Source: Planctomycetaceae bacterium UBA2671
GTDB taxonomy: Bacteria; Planctomycetota; Planctomycetia; Planctomycetales; Planctomycetaceae
Assembly (NCBI GenBank): GCA_002359185.1
Contig: DEML01000019.1
Location: forward strand, 16,896-28,318
DNA length: 11,423 bases
Direction of reading: 5' to 3'
The notes beneath the pieces were generated by a model, which worked only from the letters and a program-made list of their open reading frames with translations, did not search any database and was not told where the DNA came from. Position 1 is the first letter of the stretch, and every line of letters begins with the position of its first letter. Of this stretch, positions 1 to 8,277 are shown in pieces. Both the position numbers and the translations under genes were made by a program.

Positions 1-1
1 T

Positions 2-15
2 TCCGCTAAAGCGGA
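2..15. repeat. Short palindrome at the window edge
   Basis: TCCGC and GCGGA flank a TAAA loop, a perfect 5-bp hairpin. No T-run follows on either strand, so it is not a convincing terminator. It may be the end of a palindromic repeat cut by the window edge. The shared word GCTAAAG also occurs in the hairpin at 11389-11419, which is weak support for a common repeat family. Confidence 0.35.
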
Positions 16-86
16 GCGCCCCCGCCACCCAACTGGATTCATTCTGGCATCAATACAAAACTTGCGGGGCAAGATGAAAGTTTGCG

Positions 87-806
87 ATGGCACTCTTATT
101 GAAGAATGGCTCTGTCTTCCTGCACATTCCCAAGACTGGTGGAAACTGGGTCACCCGGGTGCTGGAGGAAAGCAACCTTGTCGCGTTTCGGTTTTCTCAC
201 AAGCATGCCGACCTGAAGCATCTCACCTTTGCCGGTAAGACCTGGAAGAAACGTCTTCAGAACCAATTGCGGTACACAGTGCGAAATGCTCGATTTGGAG
301 ATCGCGATCCATACATGTTCTGCTTCGTACGTCATCCCCTCAAGTGGTATGAGTCGTGGTTCAAATACATGTCGCAACCGAACCGGAACTGGCTCTCATT
401 CGCAGAAGCATCGAATGCCTATGGCTGGCATCCGAATGCGAATCTCGACGGACTGGGAGACGTGGAGTTCAATCAGTTTGTGCGAAATGTCATCGCGAAA
501 CATCCGGGATATGTGACCAATCTCTTTGATGGATACGTTGATCCCCGAGTGAATTTCGTCGGCAAACAGGAGAGTCTCCGTGAGGATCTTGTCACCTCAC
601 TTGAGCAGGCGGGCCTTGAGTTTGATGCCGACTTCATTCGGAATTTTGAAGATGTGGGTGTCAGTAAAACACCTCGATCCACCATTGAATGGGATCCAGA
701 ACTGAGAACCAAGGTACTGCAACTGGAACAGAAGTGCCTGCAGCGTTTTGGGTATACCGAGCCAGGTCCAGCTTTGAAATCAGATTCGCTGTCGAAGTCT
801 GCTTGA
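87..806 (+). CDS. Sulfotransferase family protein
   Basis: This is probably a PAPS-dependent sulfotransferase, moving a sulfuryl group from 3'-phosphoadenylyl sulfate to an unknown carbohydrate or other acceptor. The 239-residue protein carries the 5'-phosphosulfate-binding loop HIPKTGGNW (residues 13-21). It also has a 3'-phosphate-binding stretch VRHPLKWYES (81-90), where the Arg-His-Pro is typical, and a VGKQESL segment (158-164) like the G-x-x-E-x-L seen late in these folds. The C-terminal RFGY is also usual. Length fits the compact bacterial group. There is no signal peptide or membrane helix, so it is cytoplasmic. The ATG at 87 has only a poor ribosome site, but it places the PAPS loop near the N-terminus as expected. 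It converges on pstB with a 16-bp gap and has no obvious functional partner here. Family assignment is firm; the acceptor is unknown. Confidence 0.85.
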   Translation: MALLLKNGSVFLHIPKTGGNWVTRVLEESNLVAFRFSHKHADLKHLTFAGKTWKKRLQNQLRYTVRNARFGDRDPYMFCFVRHPLKWYESWFKYMSQPNRNWLSFAEASNAYGWHPNANLDGLGDVEFNQFVRNVIAKHPGYVTNLFDGYVDPRVNFVGKQESLREDLVTSLEQAGLEFDADFIRNFEDVGVSKTPRSTIEWDPELRTKVLQLEQKCLQRFGYTEPGPALKSDSLSKSA

Positions 807-822
807 AGACGAGCAGCGGAAT

Positions 823-1581
823 TCAGCCCCGTCTGCCTGATAAGTAGGACTTCACAATTTCATTGGATGAAGCCCCAAAAAGCGTTTCTGTTGGACCATG
901 TTCAACAATTTCTCCAACGCTATCTCGCGTCCAGAAGACAGCAATATTGTCGGCTAAGCGACGAGCCTGGGCGAGATTGTGGGTGACAATGATGATTGTA
1001 TATTGACCTCGCATAGATTGAATCAGTTTTTCGACATGCTCGGCGGCTAGTGGATCAAGTGCGCTGCACGGTTCGTCCATCAGTAGGACTTGAGGTTTGA
1101 GGGCAATTGCTCTGGCGATGCAAAGTCGTTGTTGCTGGCCACCTGAAAGTTCAAGAGCTGATTGATCGAGTCGATTCTGAACCTCGTCCCAGAGACCGAC
1201 ATCTCTAAGAACCTTCTCAGTGATTTGCCTCAGTTCATCGCGATTACGCTGACCATGTTCACGGAGTCCCAGTTCAATATTTCGTCGGATGGACAATGCA
1301 AAGGGATTCGGTTTTTGAAAGATCATGCCAACATGGCGTCGAAGTTCAGCACGATTTGAAAACACGCTGTCGATCGGACGTCCATCAAAGGTGATTTGCC
1401 CGCGAATGTTTGCGCCAGGAATCAGGTCTGTCATTCGATTGAGAGCCGCCAGAAAACTGGTTTTGCCACAGCCTGACGGTCCAACCAGTGCAAGGACCTT
1501 TCCTGGCTCTGCTTTAACTGTTGCATCCCGCAAGACGATTTTTCCATGGTATGTAACCGAGAGATTGATCGCGGATATCAT
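823..1581 (-). CDS. pstB: Phosphate ABC transporter ATP-binding protein PstB
   Basis: This is the ATPase subunit that drives phosphate import through PstC-PstA at the inner face of the membrane. All ABC motifs are intact in the 252 residues: Walker A GPSGCGKT (34-41), Q-loop Gln89 in IFQKPNPF, signature LSGGQQQR (145-152), Walker B VLLMDE (165-170) and H-loop His201. The FQKPNPF segment and the NRM.DLIPGA stretch after Walker A are characteristic of PstB rather than other importers. The ATG at 1581 is chosen because it overlaps the pstA stop as ATGA and has GGAGG six to seven bases upstream. A TTG two codons earlier (1587) is possible but less likely. It is the last gene of the operon. No phoU follows, unlike many pst operons, and no clear terminator separates it from the convergent sulfotransferase gene. 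Confidence 0.95.
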   Translation of the reverse strand: MISAINLSVTYHGKIVLRDATVKAEPGKVLALVGPSGCGKTSFLAALNRMTDLIPGANIRGQITFDGRPIDSVFSNRAELRRHVGMIFQKPNPFALSIRRNIELGLREHGQRNRDELRQITEKVLRDVGLWDEVQNRLDQSALELSGGQQQRLCIARAIALKPQVLLMDEPCSALDPLAAEHVEKLIQSMRGQYTIIIVTHNLAQARRLADNIAVFWTRDSVGEIVEHGPTETLFGASSNEIVKSYLSGRRG

Positions 1582-2477
1582 CTGCAACCTCCGGCATGTG
1601 GCGTTGAGCCGAGTCCCGCGAACTTCAACAACAGTGCAGTCGTTTCGTTGATGACAAGCAGCATTGCTACTAGAACACAGGCAGCGGCATAGGCTCTTGC
1701 CCCACCATTGGGGACGTTCATGGCTAAGTCGTAGATATGCACACTGAGTGATCTGCCGGAATCAAAAAGCGATTCCGGTGTTCGTGCCACATAGCCTGAT
1801 GTGAAAATCAAAGCGGCGGTCTCCGCGAGCGCCCGTCCGATGCTCAGAACAATTCCGGCTGCCAGAGCAGGAGCGGCTGCTGGGAGAATCACGCGAAACA
1901 GTGTTGTCGATCGTGACATTCCAAGTGCAGCAGCGGCGTGACGGTGTTCAAGCGGCACGGAATTGATGGCTTGTTCGGCAGTGCGGATGAGAATCGGCAG
2001 CACCATACAACTCAAGGTCAAGCCACCGGAAAGGATTGAGTAGCCAAGCCCGAGAGTGATGGTGAAAAATGCGTTACCGAATAATCCAAATACGATGGAG
2101 GGCACGCCGGCGAGGATATCGAGGCAACGGCGTACATATCGGGCAAGCAGGCTTTCTGAGTTAAGTTGTTCAGTCAGTGCGATGGCAGTCGCGATTGAGA
2201 GTGGAACAGAGACTGACAATGTCACGAAAAGAATCAGAATCGTCGAGAGAATTATGGGGCCAATTCCACCCGATCGTCCTGCGTCTGTCACGTCGTCAAT
2301 CAGGAACGAGAGGTTGATTTGTGATAATCCTCGAATTGAAATGTCAATGAGAATCCAGGCGAGGATTGCCATCACGAGACCTGCTGCCAGCCAGATCGAA
2401 AAGGCAGCAGTCAACTCACGGATTGTGTGAGTTGACTGGCCTGATCGAGTTGGTTTAACAGATTGCGTGCTGCTCAT
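1578..2477 (-). CDS. pstA: Phosphate ABC transporter permease PstA
   Basis: This is one of the two membrane subunits of the phosphate importer, pairing with PstC to form the channel. The 299-residue protein has about six hydrophobic segments, near 25-46, 72-100, 119-145, 150-170, 203-228 and 264-286. It has the permease landmark ILAGVPSIVFGLFG (121-134) and an EAA-type coupling loop around 178-205 (AAAALGMSR then ILPAAAP), which docks onto PstB. The start is set at the ATG at 2477: its first three bases overlap the pstC stop as ATGA, and GGAGGACC sits about seven bases upstream. The reading frame stays open to 2777, but that part lies inside pstC and encodes a Cys/His/Arg-rich, non-membrane sequence, so it is not part of the gene. 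Translational coupling with pstC and pstB is likely. Confidence 0.94.
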   Translation of the reverse strand: MSSTQSVKPTRSGQSTHTIRELTAAFSIWLAAGLVMAILAWILIDISIRGLSQINLSFLIDDVTDAGRSGGIGPIILSTILILFVTLSVSVPLSIATAIALTEQLNSESLLARYVRRCLDILAGVPSIVFGLFGNAFFTITLGLGYSILSGGLTLSCMVLPILIRTAEQAINSVPLEHRHAAAALGMSRSTTLFRVILPAAAPALAAGIVLSIGRALAETAALIFTSGYVARTPESLFDSGRSLSVHIYDLAMNVPNGGARAYAAACVLVAMLLVINETTALLLKFAGLGSTPHAGGCR

Positions 2478-3316
2478 TGGGTGGTCCTCCTGCGCCGTGA
2501 AATTACGGTGACCATAACACTGACGACCAGCATCAAGATGAGTCCACTCACAAACAGAACCGACCGATGCGAAGTGGACGCATAGCCGAGTTCCAGAGCA
2601 ATGTTTGCGTTCAGTGTTCGGCCCGGCGATAAGAGGGACGTCGGCATTTCGACGACATTCCCGGCCAGCATCAGCACAGCCATCGTCTCTCCAAATGCAC
2701 GTGTGAGAGCCAGGATGATACCTGCGACAATACCAGATCGCGATTCGGGTAAAACAATGTTCCACACGGTTGCCCAACGCGACATGCCCAGTGCAGCTGC
2801 TCCCTGAATTGCTTCTCGCGGCACTGCAGCGACAGCATTATCAGACAACACGGCTACAGTTGGTAAAACCATGAGTCCCAGCACAACGGTCGCAGTCAAC
2901 AGGTTCTGTCCGCTGCCGCCTAAGTTTGCGATGATCGGCGCGAGTACAACTAACCCCCAAAGCCCGAAGACTACGGAGGGGATTCCAGCAAGAATTTCGA
3001 CAATTCGACGATGCCAAGTGGCAAGTGCTGGCGGGGCGTAGAAGTGGACGAACAACCCGGAAGCAATGCCCAGCGGACCCGCGATGAGGACAGCCCCCAG
3101 GCTCGTGACGAGCGTCGCGACGATCATCGGCTTGAGATTGAAGTTCCCTGAAAGCGGATGCCAACTGGGATCTGTCAAGAATCGATACAGTCCAATTTCA
3201 CGCAATGCCGGCGTCGCTTCATGAATGAGAAATCTAAGGATCAGCAGGACAACTGCGGCAGACAAAAGAGCCGAGACGCGACTGATGATCTTGAGAATTA
3301 AATCATTGCGCGACAT
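2474..3316 (-). CDS. pstC: Phosphate ABC transporter permease PstC
   Basis: This is the second membrane subunit of the phosphate importer. From the ATG at 3316 it has 280 residues, slightly short for PstC. It has about six transmembrane segments and a periplasmic loop after the first helix with the sequence TDPSWHPLSGNFNLKP, matching the W.P....F.. pattern typical of PstC. ILAGIPSVVFGLWG (108-121) mirrors the PstA motif, and the EAA loop (GAAALGMSRWATVWNIVLP, about 172-190) contacts PstB. A GTG start at 3325 would add three residues. Neither start has a strong ribosome site, as expected if ribosomes re-initiate from pstS, whose end overlaps by 14 bases. It is coupled to pstA by an ATGA overlap. 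Family assignment is secure; only the exact start is open. Confidence 0.94.
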   Translation of the reverse strand: MSRNDLILKIISRVSALLSAAVVLLILRFLIHEATPALREIGLYRFLTDPSWHPLSGNFNLKPMIVATLVTSLGAVLIAGPLGIASGLFVHFYAPPALATWHRRIVEILAGIPSVVFGLWGLVVLAPIIANLGGSGQNLLTATVVLGLMVLPTVAVLSDNAVAAVPREAIQGAAALGMSRWATVWNIVLPESRSGIVAGIILALTRAFGETMAVLMLAGNVVEMPTSLLSPGRTLNANIALELGYASTSHRSVLFVSGLILMLVVSVMVTVISRRRRTTQ

Positions 3317-4193
3317 TGGGTTCACTTGAAACCGGAATGAAATACTGGGATCGGATCAGGTCATGAACTTCTGGTGACTGGCAATAGCGAATAAATTCTG
3401 ATGCTAGTGAAGATGGAGAGTCGGTTGTGATCAGGTTCAAAGGGCGGCTCATTGGAAACGCTCCACTGGAAACAGTCGCCGTACTCGCTTCGACACCACC
3501 GAGCGGCAACAGTCGGATTGGAACCCCAGCCGCGATGTCGGCTTCTGCTGTCCCGATGGAGACATAGCCGATTGCATTTTCAGTTCCAGCCACAGTTTTG
3601 ATGGCATGTTCATTTTCACCGACGATGACATCTGGCTTAACAGTCGTATTATCGATTTCAAAGTGATTGAGAAAGACTTCGAGTGTAGCGCGACCCTCCG
3701 CTTTATGAACGATGGTAATGTCGCCTTCTTTGCCACCAACCTCCTTCCAGTTCTGAATCTGGTTTGTGTAGATGGAAATGACTTGCTCGGCAGTCAGATC
3801 TTTGATCGGATTGGAGCTGTGCACAATCAGTCCCACTCCATCTGCTGCAATCTGGTGAGTGATCAGATCGGCTTCATCTGCTTTCAGGGATCGGCTGGCC
3901 ATACCGATCTCGGCTATTCCCATACGGGTATCGGCAATCCCTTTGCCAGAACCACCGGTCTGCACATCAATACGAACGGCGGGATGCTGTTCCTCGAAGC
4001 GTCTGGAAATCTCCGTGATGAGAGGAGCGATCGTACTCGATCCAGTCAGCGTGATTTTTCCAGACAGTTTGCCATCAACGTTGCCAGAGACTTCGTTTGA
4101 TGGATTTCTGAAGCAACCCGTTAATAATAATGAGAGGATGAATGCCAAGAATGGGTGAGGAAATAGTTTCATGGTTTTTCTGTCTGCATTCAT
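3303..4193 (-). CDS. pstS: Phosphate-binding lipoprotein PstS (variant ligand loop)
   Basis: This is the solute-binding protein that captures phosphate outside the inner membrane and delivers it to PstC-PstA. The N-terminus is a lipoprotein signal ending in the lipobox LLTGC, so Cys27 (from the 4193 start) should be lipidated. The mature part is a PBP-like (PF12849-type) fold with TGSSTIAP and GGSGKGI, both typical anion-binding loops, and MASRSLK. The later loop, usually containing S-G-T in PstS, reads HKAEGRATLEVF instead. Two starts are possible. The ATG at 4193 overlaps the stop of the small upstream frame as ATGA (296 residues). The ATG at 4172 gives a cleaner signal peptide, MKLFPHPFLAFILSLLLTGC (289 residues). 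Neither has a good ribosome site. I list the longer one because of the coupling pattern in this operon. Phosphate is the expected ligand given the downstream permeases. Confidence 0.92.
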   Translation of the reverse strand: MNADRKTMKLFPHPFLAFILSLLLTGCFRNPSNEVSGNVDGKLSGKITLTGSSTIAPLITEISRRFEEQHPAVRIDVQTGGSGKGIADTRMGIAEIGMASRSLKADEADLITHQIAADGVGLIVHSSNPIKDLTAEQVISIYTNQIQNWKEVGGKEGDITIVHKAEGRATLEVFLNHFEIDNTTVKPDVIVGENEHAIKTVAGTENAIGYVSIGTAEADIAAGVPIRLLPLGGVEASTATVSSGAFPMSRPLNLITTDSPSSLASEFIRYCQSPEVHDLIRSQYFIPVSSEPNVAQ

Positions 4194-4384
4194 CTGCCTG
4201 TGGAGATTTTTGTCTGTTTTTCAGTTAGTCTCGATGACTCCGATTTGGGCGAAGCTGTTTGAGCTGTTAATGATGCACCAAGCACATACAAGAACCATGT
4301 AAACAATACGCATAAGGTTAAAACCGTTAATTTGAGGGAGGGGGAATGTTCAGGAGAAAGAAATAGTGCAACATCCGAGATCAA
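4190..4384 (-). CDS. Small single-helix membrane protein (possible)
   Basis: This is an unrecognised frame of 64 codons between arsR and pstS. It has one strongly hydrophobic segment at about residues 18-40 (centred on LCVLFTWFLYVLGASL), followed by a polar, Lys/Ser/Thr-rich tail. A TTG at 4384 is preceded by AAAGG eight bases upstream. A GTG at 4390 is the alternative but sits too close to that site. The frame starts inside the end of arsR (35-base overlap), and its TGA overlaps the pstS ATG as ATGA, the same arrangement seen at the pstC-pstA and pstA-pstB junctions. This supports a real, translationally coupled gene, perhaps an accessory membrane peptide of the transporter. It could instead be a chance frame through the leader of pstS. 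No function can be assigned. Confidence 0.42.
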   Translation of the reverse strand: MISDVALFLSPEHSPSLKLTVLTLCVLFTWFLYVLGASLTAQTASPKSESSRLTEKQTKISTGR

Positions 4385-4673
4385 TTGCACGACCTTTGCG
4401 ACGAGCCAGGAGTTCGGGAGCTAATGCGTAGGATGCATGCCTCCCCAGTCGCTCACGCGTGACGAGCCCGGCTTCGCGTAACGCTCTGAGATGATGTGAC
4501 AGCAACGTTGGCTCTACTTCGAGCATTTCATTGATTTCAGTCACGGTCCTGGGGCCATCGAGCAATACCTCGACCACAGCCAGACGCGTTTCATCTGCCA
4601 GGACTTTGAGGACACTGGCGCACGAGATGTCGGTCTCTGAATCCGAACGAAGAATGTTGAGGGACGATTTCAT
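4350..4673 (-). CDS. ArsR-family winged-helix repressor
   Basis: This is a 107-residue ArsR/SmtB-type DNA-binding protein, a normal length for the family. The winged helix is clear: KVLADETRLAVVEVLLDGP (helices 1-2), then TVTEINEMLEVEPTLLSHHLRALREAGLV (recognition helix around 56-66), then the wing RERLGRHASYALAPE. The classical metal-binding ELCVC motif in helix 3 is absent (it reads TVTEINEML). The only cysteines are Cys18 and a vicinal pair, Cys101-Cys102, near the C-terminus. C-terminal Cys pairs act as As(III) sites in some ArsR proteins, for example that of Acidithiobacillus ferrooxidans, so a thiol-based inducer is plausible but inferred. The gene is first in the arsR-pst unit and has a promoter with an overlapping palindrome just upstream, pointing to autoregulation and control of the phosphate importer. 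Confidence 0.88.
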   Translation of the reverse strand: MKSSLNILRSDSETDISCASVLKVLADETRLAVVEVLLDGPRTVTEINEMLEVEPTLLSHHLRALREAGLVTRERLGRHASYALAPELLARRKGRAIDLGCCTISFS

Positions 4674-4686
4674 GAAGTCTCACTTG

Positions 4687-4712
4687 AATGATGGTTCAGT
4701 TGAACAATCATT
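4687..4712. promoter_or_regulatory. Candidate ArsR operator (26-bp palindrome)
   Basis: Two 12-base arms, AATGATGGTTCA and TGAACAATCATT, flank a two-base centre and pair at 11 of 12 positions. The right arm overlaps the proposed -10 hexamer of the arsR promoter, and the left arm ends 14 bases before the arsR start codon. Size, symmetry and position fit an ArsR dimer site; binding itself is inferred. Confidence 0.65.
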
Positions 4713-4738
4713 TAAGCATAATTACTCTCCATCGTCAA
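4710..4738 (-). promoter_or_regulatory. Sigma-70-type promoter for the arsR-pst operon
   Basis: On the - strand, TTGACG (4738-4733, five of six consensus bases) is followed after 17 bases by TTAAAT (4715-4710, four of six). It lies about 40-65 bases upstream of the arsR start, and the -10 overlaps the palindromic operator, so a bound repressor would block it. No PHO-box-like tandem repeat was seen nearby. Confidence 0.5.
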
Positions 4739-4824
4739 ATGCCTCTCAACGATAAACTTCTCACCTCAGATCCAAAATCAGAGTGCGCAATAATTGGACA
4801 ATCATGGATTCATCAATAACTTGC

Positions 4825-4888
4825 AGGTCAGTCACTGCCTGACGAAATGTGCGTGCGACCTTGAAAGTCGTCAGGCAGTGCCTGAACT
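4825..4888. repeat. Long inverted repeat / hairpin
   Basis: CACTGCCTGACGA (4833-4845) is repeated exactly as TCGTCAGGCAGTG (4868-4880). Allowing two mismatches, the arms extend to 4825-4845 and 4868-4888 (19 of 21 pairs) around a 22-base loop. Each arm is also partly self-palindromic (TCAGGC-AGT-GCCTGA on the right). There is no T-run, so a terminator is unlikely. A REP-like or miniature mobile element, or a structured RNA, fits better. Confidence 0.6.
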
Positions 4889-4907
4889 ACACCGGATTCT
4901 ACAAATG

Positions 4908-4933
4908 CGTTTCCAGTGAGGATCGTGGAAACG
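4908..4933. repeat. Perfect 8-bp inverted repeat
   Basis: CGTTTCCA and TGGAAACG pair perfectly around a ten-base loop. It follows the long inverted repeat by 20 bases and may be part of the same element or a transcribed structure. No T-run is present. Confidence 0.5.
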
Positions 4934-4937
4934 AGTC

Positions 4938-4955
4938 GTTGAACTGCAGATCAAC
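4938..4955. repeat. 18-bp imperfect palindrome
   Basis: GTTGAACTG followed by CAGATCAAC is symmetric at eight of nine positions around a central CTGCAG. It could be a regulator site or the last stem of the cluster that starts at 4825. It lies downstream of the 5016 gene's stop on that gene's own strand. Confidence 0.35.
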
Positions 4956-4976
4956 CCGAACCGCTATTTAAGTGTC

Positions 4977-5008
4977 AAAAATTTATGCACGGTCATATCG
5001 ACCATGTG
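4977..5008 (-). terminator. Weak terminator candidate after the 5016-5678 gene
   Basis: On the - strand, just past the TAG at 5018-5016, GGTC and GACC (extended by CAC and GTG across a bulge) form a hairpin around GATAT. It is followed by CATAAATTTTT. The stem is short and interrupted and the T-run begins several bases late, so efficiency is doubtful. Confidence 0.3.
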
Positions 5009-5015
5009 AAATGGG

Positions 5016-5678
5016 CTAATACTCTAATACCTCTTTTACGGGACGTTTAATAAGCTGACTGATCATGCTAGCCAGTGTAATTGCGGCGAGAGTGCCGACG
5101 ATGACTGACATCCAGACGGGCCCAATGGTGTAGCCGATAGAGTTGAGAAGCTGTTTCATGCCTGAACGTCGCCCGGACGCTTCGTAATTGGGCTCGGAAA
5201 TGGCGCAGAACCAGATGAAGAATCCCCCAATCACAGCGATGACCGAGAGGATAAACAGAGGAGTTTGCACCACCGACCAGGCGTCGGCTTCTTCTTCACT
5301 TTCCTTGCCGCCCCAATAGTGTTTGATCGCCGCAAAGACCTGCTCCTGTTCTTTACCGTTTGGAACTTTAGTTCGATTCTGCTCGCGATCGAACAGATAG
5401 AGTTGCCAGAGATCTTTTGAGTAGCTCACTTTGGAAATCTGATCGGGGGTGAACAGCTTGGATTTCGGCAACCGCTGCAGAACAGCCGGGGCTTCTGCTG
5501 GAGAGGCTTGGGCAGACGCGACTGCCTGCTGCCACTGCTGATAGTCTTTCATCTTGGGAACGAGAACAAGTCCAGTTGGAGAGACATGAGCGATGGAATA
5601 TTTTTTATCATCGCCAATACCTTCCTCCCAGGATACGAGTTGACCTGCAGGAGCGAGTGTGCTGGTGTCAGTCGTCAT
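5016..5678 (-). CDS. Hypothetical membrane protein, two C-terminal helices
   Basis: I do not recognise this family. From the ATG at 5678 the protein has 220 residues. A soluble N-terminal region of about 130 residues is rich in Gln, Lys and Ala, with several Trp and Tyr (for example DYQQWQQAV and SKDLWQLYLF). Two hydrophobic segments follow, near 138-160 (TPLFILSVIAVIGGFFIWF) and about 185-210, separated by a short basic loop (SGRRSGMKQ). There is no signal peptide, so the soluble part probably faces the cytoplasm. The start at 5678 is preferred because GGAG lies nine bases upstream. The frame opens 13 codons earlier at an ATG (5717) whose nearest AAAGG abuts the codon. It lies upstream of the arsR-pst unit on the same strand but is separated by 340 bp and a separate promoter, so it is probably independent. 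Confidence 0.75.
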   Translation of the reverse strand: MTTDTSTLAPAGQLVSWEEGIGDDKKYSIAHVSPTGLVLVPKMKDYQQWQQAVASAQASPAEAPAVLQRLPKSKLFTPDQISKVSYSKDLWQLYLFDREQNRTKVPNGKEQEQVFAAIKHYWGGKESEEEADAWSVVQTPLFILSVIAVIGGFFIWFCAISEPNYEASGRRSGMKQLLNSIGYTIGPVWMSVIVGTLAAITLASMISQLIKRPVKEVLEY

Positions 5679-5873
5679 CAGTGGTGTCTCCAGTTGAGAG
5701 ATGGGAAAAGAGATCATCCTTTGACTTATTTATTGCCTCCAGAAAAGGAGTCAGACACTTGTAGAAAGTGCACCTGAAACAGAATCATGTTATCTGTCAG
5801 AAGTGAGACGGAAAAGTCATACGGAAAATATTTCTGTGAGATGAAATACATGGAAGTCAACAACTTATCTGTA

Positions 5874-5882
5874 TTATCCACA
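5874..5882 (+). other. Isolated match to the DnaA box consensus
   Basis: TTATCCACA matches the strict nine-base DnaA box exactly, in the gap between the 5016-5678 and 5943-8009 genes. No second box, AT-rich unwinding element, or dnaA or dnaN gene is nearby, so this is not an origin. It could be a DnaA regulatory or titration site, or chance. Confidence 0.25.
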
Positions 5883-5942
5883 GTTCAGTGACGAATGAAT
5901 ACCTTCCACTCTACGCGAGTTGACTTGTGAGGAAGCTCTCCT

Positions 5943-8009
<2,067 letters not shown>

Positions 8010-8248
8010 AAGGGCGTGGTCTCTGAGTAAAGTGCTTTCTCAAGCGTTAAAAATCGATCACAATCGCATCAGCCGAGCGAATATTCCTTGAACCGTTTTA
8101 AAACAGGAGCAAGATCATATGTTCGATTTGGCAATTGTAATTGTGCAATATTCGTAAATGCTGATAACTGAATTTACCGGCTTATGTCTATCGATCCGTA
8201 AAATTGATTTTCGAACTACGGACCAGTTGAAATCTAGCCGAGGAAACT

Positions 8249-8277
8249 TTGTAATTTCAAGAAAACGATGTTACAAC
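8249..8277 (+). promoter_or_regulatory. Possible marR promoter
   Basis: TTGTAA (8249-8254) and TACAAC (8272-8277) each match four of six sigma-70 bases with a 17-base spacer. This is weak alone, but its -10 overlaps the ACAACA-N5-TGTTGT palindrome, the layout expected for a self-repressing MarR gene. The implied leader is about 110 bases. Confidence 0.3.

Larger units (their letters stand above)
4674..5015. other. Intergenic region with operator and hairpins
   Basis: This 342-bp gap lies between arsR and the next upstream - strand gene. It holds the arsR promoter and operator (4687-4738), a long compound inverted repeat (4825-4888), two further palindromes (4908-4933 and 4938-4955) and a weak terminator-like hairpin (4977-5008). 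No convincing open frame or tRNA was seen. Confidence 0.6.

Noticed and set aside
807..840. Shared terminator between the sulfotransferase gene and pstB
   Set aside because: AGACG and CGTCT can pair around the junction, but the stem is short and interrupted and there is no T-run on either strand.
2478..2777. In-frame upstream extension of pstA (100 residues)
   Set aside because: It lies inside pstC, has a composition unlike a permease, and the ATG at 2477 has GGAGGACC and an ATGA overlap.
3606..4100. 164-residue open frame on the + strand
   Set aside because: It is fully antisense to pstS, which has clear family motifs; it has no ribosome site or recognisable domain.
4674..5015. PHO box upstream of the pst operon
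   Set aside because: No tandem CTGTCAT-like direct repeats with 11-base period were found; the only clear site is the palindrome.
5874..5882. Replication origin suggested by a perfect DnaA box
   Set aside because: Only one box is present, with no cluster, no AT-rich unwinding region and no dnaA, dnaN or gyr genes nearby.
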